Below, piece by piece: positions 16,512-25,148 of a DNA stretch of 64,000 nt. The DNA lies in assembly GCF_000829455.1 (NCBI RefSeq), contig NZ_JXAK01000025.1, forward strand, positions 1-64,000. Direction: 5' to 3'. The translations under genes and the position numbers were made by a program. Numbering within the stretch: the stretch's first letter is position 1; each line of letters starts with the position of its first letter. Source of the stretch: Gordoniibacillus kamchatkensis. Its GTDB lineage: Bacteria > Bacillota > Bacilli > Paenibacillales > NBRC-103111. A model generated the notes under the pieces. It was not told the DNA's origin and did no database searches. It saw only the letters and a program-made list of their open reading frames with translations.

Positions 16512-17729
16512 ATGAACCGGCGTATTGAATGGCGTCGTTTGCTGCTGTTGCTGCCTTTGGTTTGTCTGATGGCGGCCTGCAGCGCCGGCAAGCCTGCAGC
16601 GCTCGGGGCCGGTTCGGTTATTCAAGGTGGCGATGGGGCCTCTGCGGGCAAGCCGGAAGGAGGTCGTGCGGCGACACCGGGTATCGGCCCCGGGCGCCCT
16701 GATACGCATAACGAGTTCGAGCATGCCGGCGGCAGCACGGCCGCCGCGTCCGGCTCCACGATCGCCGAGCCGCTGTGCCGCCCTGAGTCTGGCAAGGACG
16801 CGGAGGCTTCACCCAGCGTGCGTTATGTGAACGTGAACGTCGCCACCTTGTGGGCGTCGCCCCAAGCGCCCCGCGCCTTGGATGAACCGTCGCTGCGGTT
16901 CCCCGCCGATGTGCCCGCTTGGCTCGGTCCAATGACGGTACGCGATAAGCTTGGCCTCGTCGGCAAAACGGAGACGGAAGCGCTATACGGCGAACGGGTC
17001 GTGCTGCTTGAGGAGCGCGGCGATTGGGTACGGGTAGCGGTGCCGGAGCAACGTACGCCCAAGCTGGCGCAAGGGTACCCCGGCTGGCTGCCGAAGCGGC
17101 AGCTGGCAGAGCGCTCCGAAGCAGCCGCATACGCCGGCTGTCCCGTCGCTGTAATCGGCAAGCGAACGGCTACGCTTTATGCTGACGCGGAGCTGCGGAA
17201 GCCGGCACTGCAGCTGAGCTTCGGCACGCGGTTGCCGGTTGTCGCCGCCGCTGCAGGCTTGACGCTGACCGTTGTCACACCCGATGACGGCCGCCGCTAT
17301 TTGGCGGCCTCGGACGCAATCGTCCGCAAGCCCGATGCCGCCATCGCCCCGCCGTCAGGTACGGAGCTTGTCGAGCTCGGCCGCGGCTTCCTCGGTCTCC
17401 CTTACTTGTGGGCCGGGGCTTCCGGCTTCGGATTCGACTGTTCCGGCTTCACGTATGCGCTGTACCGGTATTACGGCATTCTGCTGCCGCGCGACGCGAA
17501 GGATCAGGCGAAGGCGGGACGCGCCGTCGACCGTGCCGATTTGCAGCCCGGGGACTTGCTCTTTTTTGCTTACGACAAAGGCAAGGGAGCCGTCCATCAC
17601 GTAGCGATGTATGCCGGCGACGGCCTTATGCTGCATTCGCCGAAGACGGAGCGTTCCGTCGAACTCATTCCGTTCGATACGCCTGAGTATGCTGCGGAGT
17701 TTGCCGGCGCAAGACGTTTTTTGCCCTAG
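16512..17729 (+). CDS. NlpC/P60-family cell-wall hydrolase lipoprotein
   Basis: A 405-residue exported protein. The N-terminus RRIEWRRLLLLLPLVCLMAAC is a lipoprotein signal with the lipobox Cys at residue 22. A low-complexity linker and SH3-like segments follow (VNVNVATLWASP, VVLLEERGDWVRV, WLPKRQLAERSE). The C-terminal NlpC/P60 domain has FDCSGFTYALYRYYG (catalytic Cys), HHVAMYAGDGLMLHSP (catalytic His) and a following His. Such enzymes cut the gamma-D-glutamyl-diaminopimelate bond of peptidoglycan. AAGGAGGGAG precedes the ATG, and a terminator follows at 17761-17799. It appears to be a single-gene unit. Confidence 0.88.
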   Translation: MNRRIEWRRLLLLLPLVCLMAACSAGKPAALGAGSVIQGGDGASAGKPEGGRAATPGIGPGRPDTHNEFEHAGGSTAAASGSTIAEPLCRPESGKDAEASPSVRYVNVNVATLWASPQAPRALDEPSLRFPADVPAWLGPMTVRDKLGLVGKTETEALYGERVVLLEERGDWVRVAVPEQRTPKLAQGYPGWLPKRQLAERSEAAAYAGCPVAVIGKRTATLYADAELRKPALQLSFGTRLPVVAAAAGLTLTVVTPDDGRRYLAASDAIVRKPDAAIAPPSGTELVELGRGFLGLPYLWAGASGFGFDCSGFTYALYRYYGILLPRDAKDQAKAGRAVDRADLQPGDLLFFAYDKGKGAVHHVAMYAGDGLMLHSPKTERSVELIPFDTPEYAAEFAGARRFLP

Positions 17730-17760
17730 CCGACGTAAAGGTTACACGATTATCGAGACG

Positions 17761-17799
17761 AACCTGTAAGTCCGAAATTTTCGGGCTGGCAGGTTTTTT
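17761..17799 (+). terminator. terminator after the NlpC/P60 gene
   Basis: AACCTG...CAGGTT arms with an inner CCGAAA/TTTCGG stem, followed by a run of T. Confidence 0.7.
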
Positions 17800-17887
17800 G
17801 TCGTTTCCATGTAATTTTGATATGGAAATTTGTGGGCCATGTCCTTATACTGGAATAACATGGATATTTATCCGAGGGGGAACGACG

Positions 17888-19537
17888 ATGGACGTACAGG
17901 GCGGCTTGCGTCCCGGCGATGTGCTGGAGCACCGTTATCGCTTGCTGCAAGTGCTCGGGCAAGGCGGCATGGGACGAGTGTTCGTCGCCGAAGATTTGCG
18001 TCTGGCCGGTAAAAGGTGGGCGATTAAAGAGACGGTGCCGCCTATCGGCGATGCGAGCGGTTTTTTGCGCGAGGCCGAGCTGCTGGCGCGGCTCCAGCAC
18101 CCGATGCTGCCGCAAATCGTCGACTATTACGGACCGAGCGAACGGAATCGCTGCGCTTATGTGGTGATGGAGCTTATTTCCGGTGTCACGCTGGATGCGG
18201 AGTTGCAGCACCGGGGCGGGCGGCTGCCTGCCGCGACAATCGTGCGCATCGGGTCGCAGCTGTGCGAAGCGCTCGTGTATTTGCACGGCCAGAAGCCGGA
18301 GCCGATCGTGTTCCGCGATATTAAGCCGTCAAACATTATGCTCGACGAAAAAGGCCGCGTGCGCCTCATCGACTTCGGCATTGCCCGCCGCTTTAAGCCC
18401 GAACAGCCCGGAGATACGCTTCCGCTCGGCTCGGTCGGGTTTGCGGCGCCGGAGCAGCTGCGCGGCGAACGGACCGATCCGCGCTCCGACCTGTATTCGC
18501 TCGGCGCTGTGCTGTATTTTTTGCTGAGCGGGGGACAATACGCGGCGCTGAGGAGCGGCCCCTTGGCCGTGCATTGCACGCATGCTCCGGAACCGCTTTT
18601 GCGCCTCGTCGAACGGCTGCTGGAGCAAGCGCCCGAACACAGGCCGCAGCATGCCGCAGAAGTGTTGGACGCACTGCGCGCGTTGGAGCTGAAGCCGCGG
18701 CTCGAAAGTATGGGAGGCGCTGCTGCAGCAGAGATGTCCGTACGGAGTGAACCGAGGCTAATGCTCGTTGGCGGACTTTACCGTGGCGCAGGCGCTACGT
18801 TTGCGGCGGTTTGTCTCGCGAAAGCGCTCGCGCAAGCAGGCGTCGACCATGCCGTTGCCGAGCATCCGGTCATTGAGCCGGAACTGTATGCGCTGCTCGA
18901 CGGCGAGCGCAGGGCCCCGCAAGGCTACGCATTCGCAAATGAGCGCAGTGCGGCCGATATGACGGCGCCGGCAACTGTCTGGATAGAGGGATATACCGAA
19001 TGGGTGGCGTCGCGGCCGGGAGCGGAGGCAGACGATTGGACTGCCGAACAGACGGAGCGCTGGCTCGGCACGATTCGCCGCTCCGTTGTTATCGTCGACA
19101 TTGGCGACCGCTGGCGCCATCCGGCCGTAGCGACGATGTGTGATGCCGCCGCCGGGCTGCTTGTCGTCGCCGACCCGTCTCCCTCCAAGCTGAGCCGGTC
19201 GCAAGTGCAGGCGCTGCTGCGCGAACTGGACGGACTGGCTCGGCGCGGCGTGCCGGTGACGTGGGTCGCGAACCGCGACGCGCCGTCCCCGCGCCGCGGC
19301 GACTGGCTGCGCATGCTGCCGGCCATGCCGGCGATCAGCTTGCCGGCTTTCGCACCGCAGCGCATGCTCGAAGCCCAGTGGCTGGGGGACGTCGTACCAG
19401 CCGCAGACGAGGCCGGAAAAGCCGCGGCAGCCGCCTTTGCCGCTTTTGTGCAGCGCGCTTTTCCGCGCGGCATTACGGCGAGCGGGCCGCGCCGCAAAAG
19501 CATCTGGCCGCCGATGAGGCGCAGCGGGTCGCGCTGA
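17888..19537 (+). CDS. Ser/Thr protein kinase fused to a degenerate ParA/MinD-like domain
   Basis: A 549-residue cytosolic protein. Residues 17-265 are a Hanks-type kinase: GQGGMGRV (glycine loop), K47 in AIKET, FRDIKPSN (catalytic D144, with F in place of the usual His), DFG at 162-164 and AAPEQ. There is no transmembrane segment or PASTA domain, unlike PrkC. Residues 290-510 look like a ParA/MinD-type fold: GGLYRGAGATF at the P-loop position with the Walker Lys replaced by Ala, VVIVDIGD and LLVVADPS. ATP binding by that half is therefore doubtful. GAGGGGG precedes the ATG at 17888. It sits just upstream of the Tad pilus genes, whose last gene encodes an FHA (phosphothreonine-binding) protein, so a signalling link is inferred. 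Confidence 0.85.
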   Translation: MDVQGGLRPGDVLEHRYRLLQVLGQGGMGRVFVAEDLRLAGKRWAIKETVPPIGDASGFLREAELLARLQHPMLPQIVDYYGPSERNRCAYVVMELISGVTLDAELQHRGGRLPAATIVRIGSQLCEALVYLHGQKPEPIVFRDIKPSNIMLDEKGRVRLIDFGIARRFKPEQPGDTLPLGSVGFAAPEQLRGERTDPRSDLYSLGAVLYFLLSGGQYAALRSGPLAVHCTHAPEPLLRLVERLLEQAPEHRPQHAAEVLDALRALELKPRLESMGGAAAAEMSVRSEPRLMLVGGLYRGAGATFAAVCLAKALAQAGVDHAVAEHPVIEPELYALLDGERRAPQGYAFANERSAADMTAPATVWIEGYTEWVASRPGAEADDWTAEQTERWLGTIRRSVVIVDIGDRWRHPAVATMCDAAAGLLVVADPSPSKLSRSQVQALLRELDGLARRGVPVTWVANRDAPSPRRGDWLRMLPAMPAISLPAFAPQRMLEAQWLGDVVPAADEAGKAAAAAFAAFVQRAFPRGITASGPRRKSIWPPMRRSGSR

Positions 19538-19559
19538 GCAAGCATTTGCCAAAAGGGTC

Positions 19560-19587
19560 TTGTCAAATCAGATGGATCTGGTATAAT
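19560..19587 (+). promoter_or_regulatory. promoter of the Tad pilus operon
   Basis: TTGTCA (19560-19565), a 16-base spacer and a consensus TATAAT (19582-19587), about 105 bases before the first small gene of the operon. Confidence 0.65.
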
Positions 19588-19692
19588 TACCAGTATATAC
19601 CGAATTCGCATGCGGAAGCACCGCTGACCGGAGACGTTTCTCCGAGTCGGCGCGTGCTTTTTTGTCGTTCGGTAGCAGAGAGGAGGAGCGGC

Positions 19693-19803
19693 ATGTCGCA
19701 AAGGATGATGTGGAGGCTGATCGTCTCGATTGCGGCAGTCGGCGGCTGTTGTTTGATCGCCGGGCTTGCCGGATTGGGACGGAATGGAGGACTGTATGGC
19801 TAA
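19693..19803 (+). CDS. 36-residue single-span membrane peptide leading the Tad operon
   Basis: MSQRMMWRLIVSIAAVGGCC and a short hydrophobic continuation (LIAGLAGLG) give one transmembrane helix preceded by positive charges. AGGAGGAG lies just before the ATG, so translation is likely. Its stop overlaps the start of the CpaE-like gene by 8 bases, indicating coupling. I do not recognise a family. It could be a membrane anchor or a minor pilus component, but nothing in the sequence decides this. Confidence 0.5.
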   Translation: MSQRMMWRLIVSIAAVGGCCLIAGLAGLGRNGGLYG

Positions 19804-20903
19804 GCTGGAGCTTATTTTGTTGGATGACGATTTGGACTATGGACACGGCTTGCGTGAATTTTTGCGGGCGGGAGATGCGAGCGGGACGTCGGTGAGGCAG
19901 TATACGAAGCAGGAGGCGGCGCTGGAAGCTGTAAAAGCGGCTGGCGGCGGCGCCGTCCTGTTGGTCGGTGAAGGCTATTGGCCGCTTGCCGGAGCGGAGA
20001 AGGTGATTGCCGTCCTCTTGCTCGAATCGCTGACGGATACCGGCAGACTGCCGGCGGGAGTGCCGTTCGCTTTTAAGTATGCTCCGCTCGAGCAAGTGCT
20101 GCGCGCTGCGGAAAATGCGCTGCGCATCGGTTCGTCGGCGTCGCCGCGCCTGCCCGCATCGCACGGAACGCGCATCGTCAGCTGGTTTTCGGCGGCCGGG
20201 GGGAGCGGCAAGAGACGGCGGCGTACAATTTGGCTACTCAGCTGGCAAGGCGCGGCGAAGAAGTATGCTTCGTCAGCTCGAAGCGTTGCCGTCGAGACTG
20301 TGGCCGCAGCAGGAAGACCCCGGACACGGTATGGCGGAATGGCTCTACTATGCCAAAATGAAACCGCACGCCGCCGCCGAGCGTGTAGCGGATTTGCTGC
20401 GGGCGGGCGATGAACGCGGGCTTAAGCTGGCGGCGCCATTTGCCGCTCCGGCCGATGCCGCCGACATGAACGAAGCGGATGCGGAGCTGCTGCTCGGTTC
20501 GCTCGTCAAGCTGAACGCGTTTCGCTGGATCGTCGTTGATTTGGAGGCGGGATGGAGCTTGCGAAGTATCGGAGCGCTATCGGCCAGCGACGCCATTTTT
20601 TGGGTTGTGACAGACGATTCGGCGTGCCTCGGCAAAACGGAAGCGCTGCTGCGGCGGTGGACGGAAGAGGCTTCGCCGCACATGTGCGGCAGCGCATTAC
20701 TTTTGCTGCCGGCAAGTATGTCGGCTTGACGCCGACGGGCTACGACCGGATCGGCATCGAACCTGCGGTAACGCTCCCCTATGTGCCGCAGTGGAAAACG
20801 GTGAAGCGTCCGGATGAGCTGCTTAAGGCGACTTTTTATTCGCAGACGCTTTGGGACGGATTTCAGCAGGCGATGCGAAAAGGGGAAAGGAGCGCGAGGC
20901 GCA
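19796..20903 (+). pseudogene. cpaE: CpaE/TadZ-like pilus localisation ATPase, broken by three 1-base deletions
   Basis: The N-terminal 110 residues are receiver-like (LELILLDDDLDYGHGLREFL). Then VSWFSAAGGSGK leads into a MinD/ParA P-loop. The frame breaks near 20213: adding one C gives GGSGKTTAAYNLATQLARRG. It breaks again near 20275, before LEALPSRLWPQQEDPG, and near 20692, before RITFAAGKYVGLTPTGYDR. Each repair restores CpaE-like sequence through LPYVPQWK. After the third repair the frame is the same as cpaF and has no stop before it, so either one more base is missing or the two proteins are fused. GGAGG precedes the ATG at 19796. TadZ/CpaE places the pilus machine at the membrane. Confidence 0.68.
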
Positions 20904-22162
20904 TGGATGAATCGGTCCTGACGGAGCTGAAGCGCCGCGTTCACGAAAGGCTCGACTACGGCGGAAGCATGTCGGACGACCAGCTGCGCGATTGCATCGA
21001 AGATACGGTGCTGGATGAAGCGCGCCGGCGCGCATGGACGGTGAGGCAGCGGCGCGATGCCGTGTACCGGCTGTTCCACTCGTTCCGCGGGCTCGATGCG
21101 CTGCAGCCGCTGCTTGACGACCCGTCGGTAACGGAAATTATGGTCAACGATTATGAAGAAGTATTTATCGAGCGGGCGGGCACGGTGCAGAAAGCCGACG
21201 TCCGTTTCGAAAGCCGGGAGCGGCTGGAAGATATTATTCAGGCCATCGTCGGCAAGGTGAATCGGACGGTGAACGAATCGTCGCCGATCGTCGACGCCAG
21301 GCTGCCGGACGGCTCGCGCGTGCACGTCGTGCTGCCGCCCGTAGCGCTGAAGGGGCCGACGCTGACGATCCGGCGGTTTCCGGAGCGTCCGTTCACCATG
21401 GACGATTTGCTCGCGCGCGGCTCGGTCAGCTCCGCTGCGGCGGACGCTTTGCAGCAGCTCGTAAAAGCGAAGTACAACATTTTCGTCAGCGGCGGAACGG
21501 GCTCCGGCAAAACGACGATGCTGAACGCACTGGCCGGCTTTATCCCGGCCGAAGAGCGCATCGTGTCGATCGAAGATTCGGCAGAGCTGCAGCTGCATGC
21601 GATTCCTAACTGGGTTGCTCTTGAGACGAGAAACGCCAACGCCGAAGGGAAAGGGGAAATATCGATTCGGGAGCTTATTCGGGCTTCGCTTCGTATGCGC
21701 CCGAGCCGGATTATCGTAGGCGAAGTGCGGGGCGGTGAAGCGCTTGATATGCTGCAGGCGATGAACACAGGCCATGAGGGATCGTTGTCGACCGGCCACT
21801 CCAATACGAGCCGCGATATGCTGAGCCGTTTGGAGACGATGATTTTGAGCGTTGCGCCGCTGCCGACGGAAGTGATTCGGCGGCAAATTGCGGCAGCGCT
21901 CGACATTTTGGTGCATGTGTCGAGATTGCGGGACGGGCGCCGAACCGTAACCGAAATTCACGAGGTGGCAGGGATGAAGGACAGCGAGATCGAGCTGCGC
22001 CCGCTATATCGCTTCGTCGAGACCGGTGAACGGAGCGGCGTCGTACAGGGAGAGCTGGAACCTACGGGGCTGCCGCTGCTACATACGGACAAGCTTACGG
22101 CTGCCGGAATGCCGGTACCGGCAAGCTTAAGCGGCGGCGAAGCAAGGGGCGTAGCATCGTGA
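20903..22162 (+). CDS. cpaF: CpaF/TadA-type pilus secretion ATPase
   Basis: A 419-residue hexameric ATPase of the type II/IV secretion superfamily, which powers Flp pilus assembly. Key features are an N-terminal helical part, LLDDPSVTEIMVNDYEEVFI, RRFPERPFTMDDL, Walker A GGTGSGKT (197-204), the Asp box (IVSIEDSAELQL), Walker B RPSRIIVGEVRGGE and the His box (TGHEGSLSTGHSNT). AAAGGAG (20886-20892) is 10 bases before the ATG at 20903. The frame is open far upstream, into the damaged cpaE. Its stop overlaps the GTG of tadB by 4 bases. The assignment is very secure. Confidence 0.93.
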   Translation: MDESVLTELKRRVHERLDYGGSMSDDQLRDCIEDTVLDEARRRAWTVRQRRDAVYRLFHSFRGLDALQPLLDDPSVTEIMVNDYEEVFIERAGTVQKADVRFESRERLEDIIQAIVGKVNRTVNESSPIVDARLPDGSRVHVVLPPVALKGPTLTIRRFPERPFTMDDLLARGSVSSAAADALQQLVKAKYNIFVSGGTGSGKTTMLNALAGFIPAEERIVSIEDSAELQLHAIPNWVALETRNANAEGKGEISIRELIRASLRMRPSRIIVGEVRGGEALDMLQAMNTGHEGSLSTGHSNTSRDMLSRLETMILSVAPLPTEVIRRQIAAALDILVHVSRLRDGRRTVTEIHEVAGMKDSEIELRPLYRFVETGERSGVVQGELEPTGLPLLHTDKLTAAGMPVPASLSGGEARGVAS

Positions 22163-23021
22163 GCATGCTTGTATTGGCGTTTGCCGCCGGTTTGGCATGC
22201 TGGACGCTGCTTTCCTGGCGCGATCGCCGCCGGCACAGCCCGGCGAAACGCCAAGCGGAGGTGTCCGAACAAAGTACGCGACTGCCGGACTATAGCGTGT
22301 ATCAGCTGTCCGCTCGGGAGAAGGTTGCGGCCACTGCAATCGGAGGCTTGACGCTCGCGATCGTTGCCGATTTGTTTTATTCGAGCTGGCTTGTCAGCGC
22401 AATTGCTGCTCTTGGCGCTTCGCTTTCCCTAAACCGTACGCCGCTATGCTGCGCGCTCGCCGGCTGCAGACGCTGCACGTGCAATTCAAACAGGCGCTGC
22501 AGGCGCTCGCGAGCTCGCTCGGCGCCGGAAAATCGGTTGAACAGGCGTTCGCGGACGCCGTGCACGATATGCGCCTGCTGTACCCGGAAGGCAGCGCGCT
22601 CATGATCGAAGAGCTGGAGATCGTGCTTCGCAAGCTGGGCAACGGCGGCACCGCCGAAGCGGCGCTTGCTGATTTCAGCCGCCGCTCGGGACTGGAAGAC
22701 GCGCTGCAATTTGCCGACGTATTTAAAGTTTGCAAGCGGACCGGCGGAAATGTGATCGAAATCGTGAGGCGAACTTCGACGATAATCGGCGACAAGCTGG
22801 AGATCGAGCAAGACATAGCCGTTCTGTTGGCGCAAAAAAAGTTTGAGGCGCGCGTGCTGCTCGCTTCTCCGGTCGCGATAATCGCCGTTTTGAAAATGAC
22901 CGCAGCCGAATATATGGCCCCGCTCTATGCGGGAACGGGCCGAATCACGATGACGGCGGCGCTCGGTTTGCTTGCCGTATGCTTTTGGTTGACTCTCAAG
23001 CTCATGAAAATCCGGATTTAA
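22159..23021 (+). pseudogene. tadB: TadB-like pilus platform protein, broken by a 1-base deletion
   Basis: A type II secretion F-domain membrane protein. The N-terminal part has hydrophobic segments (MLVLAFAAGLACWTLLSW, and around FYSSWLVSAIAALGASLSL). Near 22432 the frame is lost in a run of A: restoring AAAA gives SLKPYAAMLRARRLQTLHVQ, which joins the second part. That part holds ALASSLGAGKSVEQAF, ELEIVLRKLGNGG and two C-terminal transmembrane segments. The restored protein is about 287 residues, right for TadB. The GTG start overlaps the stop of cpaF. The gene is likely intact in the organism. Confidence 0.75.
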
Positions 23022-23044
23022 TAGAGAGTAAGGAGGAACGATCC

Positions 23045-23911
23045 GTGGCATGGTTGCTCGGCGCGGAGTTGGCGGTTTTTACCGTGTTCCATCTGTTGGC
23101 GTACCGGTTCTATAAAGCGGAGGCGGCAAGCGGCGGGCATGCCGCGAAGCTGAACCGGCTGATCCCGGCGTTTTTGTGGCTGATCGACCGGTTGCAGCTA
23201 TGGCGCCGCGCTGCGCCTTGGGCGATCCGTCTTCACCATCTGCATATTGCCCTCTACGGCACTCACAGCTCGATGCTGGAGGCGAAATTGGCCATGGCTC
23301 GCACAGGCCTGTACGGCTGCTTGGCGGTAGTGTGCTGTACCTTCTTGGCGCTGCTATCGGATGGTTCGTGGGAATTAATCGCCATTGGCCTGCTCGTTGC
23401 CGGCGTGACGCCGCTCCTGCAGCTTCGGCAGTTGAACGAACGTTTGCGCCGCCGCAGGCAAAGGATGCTGCTGGAGCTGCCGGAAACGGTTAACCAGCTG
23501 CTGCTGCTGGCGAACGCCGGAGAGACTGTACAGCAAGCGCTGCAAACGATCGTCGAGCGAGGATCCGCCGACATGGACCGCCCGCTTTTGCGGGAGCTAA
23601 AGATCGCCGTAGCCGAGTGCCGCATGAACGTTTCCTTAGCCAAGGCGTTGGACGATTTTCAAAAACGGTGCGGTCTGCAGGAGGCAACCGTATTCGTTTC
23701 GATCGTGCTGCTGAATTATCGAAGAGGCGGCGACGACCTGGTCGTTGCGCTGCGGACATTCACGCGAGAGCTGTGGGAGAAACGAAAGGCGCTTGCGCGA
23801 ACGCTCGGTGAGGAAGCGTCCTCGAAGCTCGTGTTTCCGATGGTGCTGGTGTTTCTTGTCGTCCTGATCGTGATTGCTTCGCCGGCGGTCATAATGATGA
23901 ATGCGAATTAA
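23045..23911 (+). CDS. tadC: TadC-like pilus platform protein
   Basis: A 288-residue type II secretion F-family membrane protein and partner of TadB in the inner-membrane platform. It has an N-terminal hydrophobic segment (GAELAVFTVFHLLAYRF), a pair around residues 95-125, the cytoplasmic F domain (LELPETVNQLLLLANAGETV, then FQKRCGLQEATVFVSIVLL) and a last span (VLVFLVVLIVIASPAVIMM). AGGAGG (23031-23036) lies 8 bases before the GTG at 23045, which sets the start. It follows tadB by 23 bases and precedes the pilin by 14. Confidence 0.85.
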   Translation: MAWLLGAELAVFTVFHLLAYRFYKAEAASGGHAAKLNRLIPAFLWLIDRLQLWRRAAPWAIRLHHLHIALYGTHSSMLEAKLAMARTGLYGCLAVVCCTFLALLSDGSWELIAIGLLVAGVTPLLQLRQLNERLRRRRQRMLLELPETVNQLLLLANAGETVQQALQTIVERGSADMDRPLLRELKIAVAECRMNVSLAKALDDFQKRCGLQEATVFVSIVLLNYRRGGDDLVVALRTFTRELWEKRKALARTLGEEASSKLVFPMVLVFLVVLIVIASPAVIMMNAN

Positions 23912-23925
23912 AGGAGGAAAGCAGG

Positions 23926-24153
23926 ATGAAACGATGGATTACGGTAATCCGCAATGTTTGGCGCGAGGAAGACGGGCTCGGCACGCTGGAAGTGCTGCTT
24001 ATCGTTGCGGTGCTTGTAGCTATTGCGATCGTATTCCGCAAATGGATTGCGGCATGGTTTCAAGACATTATCGGCAAAGCGAACGGCAATTTGAAAGATA
24101 ACACGGTGACGACATGCGTACCCGGACCGAATACGGATTGTACGGCTTCTTAA
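23926..24153 (+). CDS. Flp-type (type IVb) pilin
   Basis: A 75-residue prepilin with a short charged leader (MKRWITVIRNVWREEDG), then the conserved LGTLEVLLIVAVLVAIAIVF hydrophobic core with the Glu five residues after the processing Gly, as in type IVb pilins. The C-terminal tail contains two cysteines (TTCVPGPNTDCTAS) that may form a disulfide. GGAGG sits ahead of the ATG. The prepilin peptidase encoded at 28028 is the expected processing enzyme. It is the likely major pilus subunit because it is the smallest and most typical Flp protein in the operon. Confidence 0.85.
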   Translation: MKRWITVIRNVWREEDGLGTLEVLLIVAVLVAIAIVFRKWIAAWFQDIIGKANGNLKDNTVTTCVPGPNTDCTAS

Positions 24154-24161
24154 GCAAGGGG

Positions 24162-25148
24162 GTGCGGCTGAACCCGTTTAGCCGGACAAGCAGGGGCCGC
24201 CTTAAGCTGACGGCGGACGAAAGGGGAAGCTTTACGCTGGAGGCATCGCTTACGGCTCCGTTCCTGGTGCTGGCCGTTTTAGCTTTGATCGCGCTATCGC
24301 TCTATGTATCGCAATTTGCGGAGCTGCATCGAACGGCTTCCGCAACAGCCGAGCGAACAGCATTCGCATGGAATAAGAGCGATGCTGGACAAGGGCTCTA
24401 TTGGCGAATCGGCGAAGGGGCGGCGGCATGGTTCGGAATGCTCGGCGGCGGCGGAGACCGGCGGGTTGTGCTGCCGGCCGGAGGTACCGTCCCAGCTGGC
24501 ACAAGCGGAGTGAAGGCGAAGCTGATGCAAGCAGCGGTCAAGTTGCCCGGCACGATTAACGGCTCTATTTCGCTCGCGGATCGGGTGCTGTTTCGCCGTT
24601 TGGATGTGCTCCTGGAGCGGCCGTTTCGCCTGCGGGCGATGTCGCCGTTGGCCGCACTGCCAGCCCGGGAACGCAGCGGTGCGTTGTCGACGATTATCGA
24701 TCCGGTCGAGCTCGTTCGGCTTGTCGATCTGACCCGAACGTACACGCCGGCCGTTCGCGGCCGTCTTACTCCGGCAGATGCGCGGAATGCCTTGCTGGAA
24801 CCGGAGCGGGAGGACGGAGGAGCCGTACGCATCCGCTCGGAACGCGAAGCCTCGTCCTATTTGCGCAAGGTGACCGGTGGGCAGCAGCGAACATATCCGA
24901 TGGAACAAGGCAAAAGCCGTATCATAGACGCTTTGGACAGCGGAGGAATCGCACATCAGGCGTTTTACACCTATACGGAGCCGCAGCTGTTGCAGGATCA
25001 GCTGCCGAAAGATGCGAGGCTGCTGCGGGACGGTATCGTAAAGGGGGTCGTTTGGCATTTCTTCGTGAACGGGAAGGTTCCGGAGCCTAGCGCCGCCCTT
25101 CGAGCGCAGCTGGAGCGAAGGGGGATTGCGGTCGTTGTTCATCGGTAA
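24162..25148 (+). CDS. TadE-like pseudopilin/minor pilus protein
   Basis: About 328 residues. DERGSFTLEASLTAPFLVL then LALIALSLYVSQ is a TadE-type pilin-like N-terminal helix. The rest is an extracytoplasmic domain with no known catalytic motif (for example LTADERGS, PFRLRAMSPLAALP, SGGIAHQAFYTYTEPQ). The start is uncertain. GTG 24162 directly follows AAGGGGG, while an ATG at 24114 would overlap the pilin gene by 40 bases and lacks a ribosome site. The end overlaps the next gene by 23 bases. TadE proteins are processed by the same peptidase and act as minor pilins. Confidence 0.75.
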   Translation: MRLNPFSRTSRGRLKLTADERGSFTLEASLTAPFLVLAVLALIALSLYVSQFAELHRTASATAERTAFAWNKSDAGQGLYWRIGEGAAAWFGMLGGGGDRRVVLPAGGTVPAGTSGVKAKLMQAAVKLPGTINGSISLADRVLFRRLDVLLERPFRLRAMSPLAALPARERSGALSTIIDPVELVRLVDLTRTYTPAVRGRLTPADARNALLEPEREDGGAVRIRSEREASSYLRKVTGGQQRTYPMEQGKSRIIDALDSGGIAHQAFYTYTEPQLLQDQLPKDARLLRDGIVKGVVWHFFVNGKVPEPSAALRAQLERRGIAVVVHR

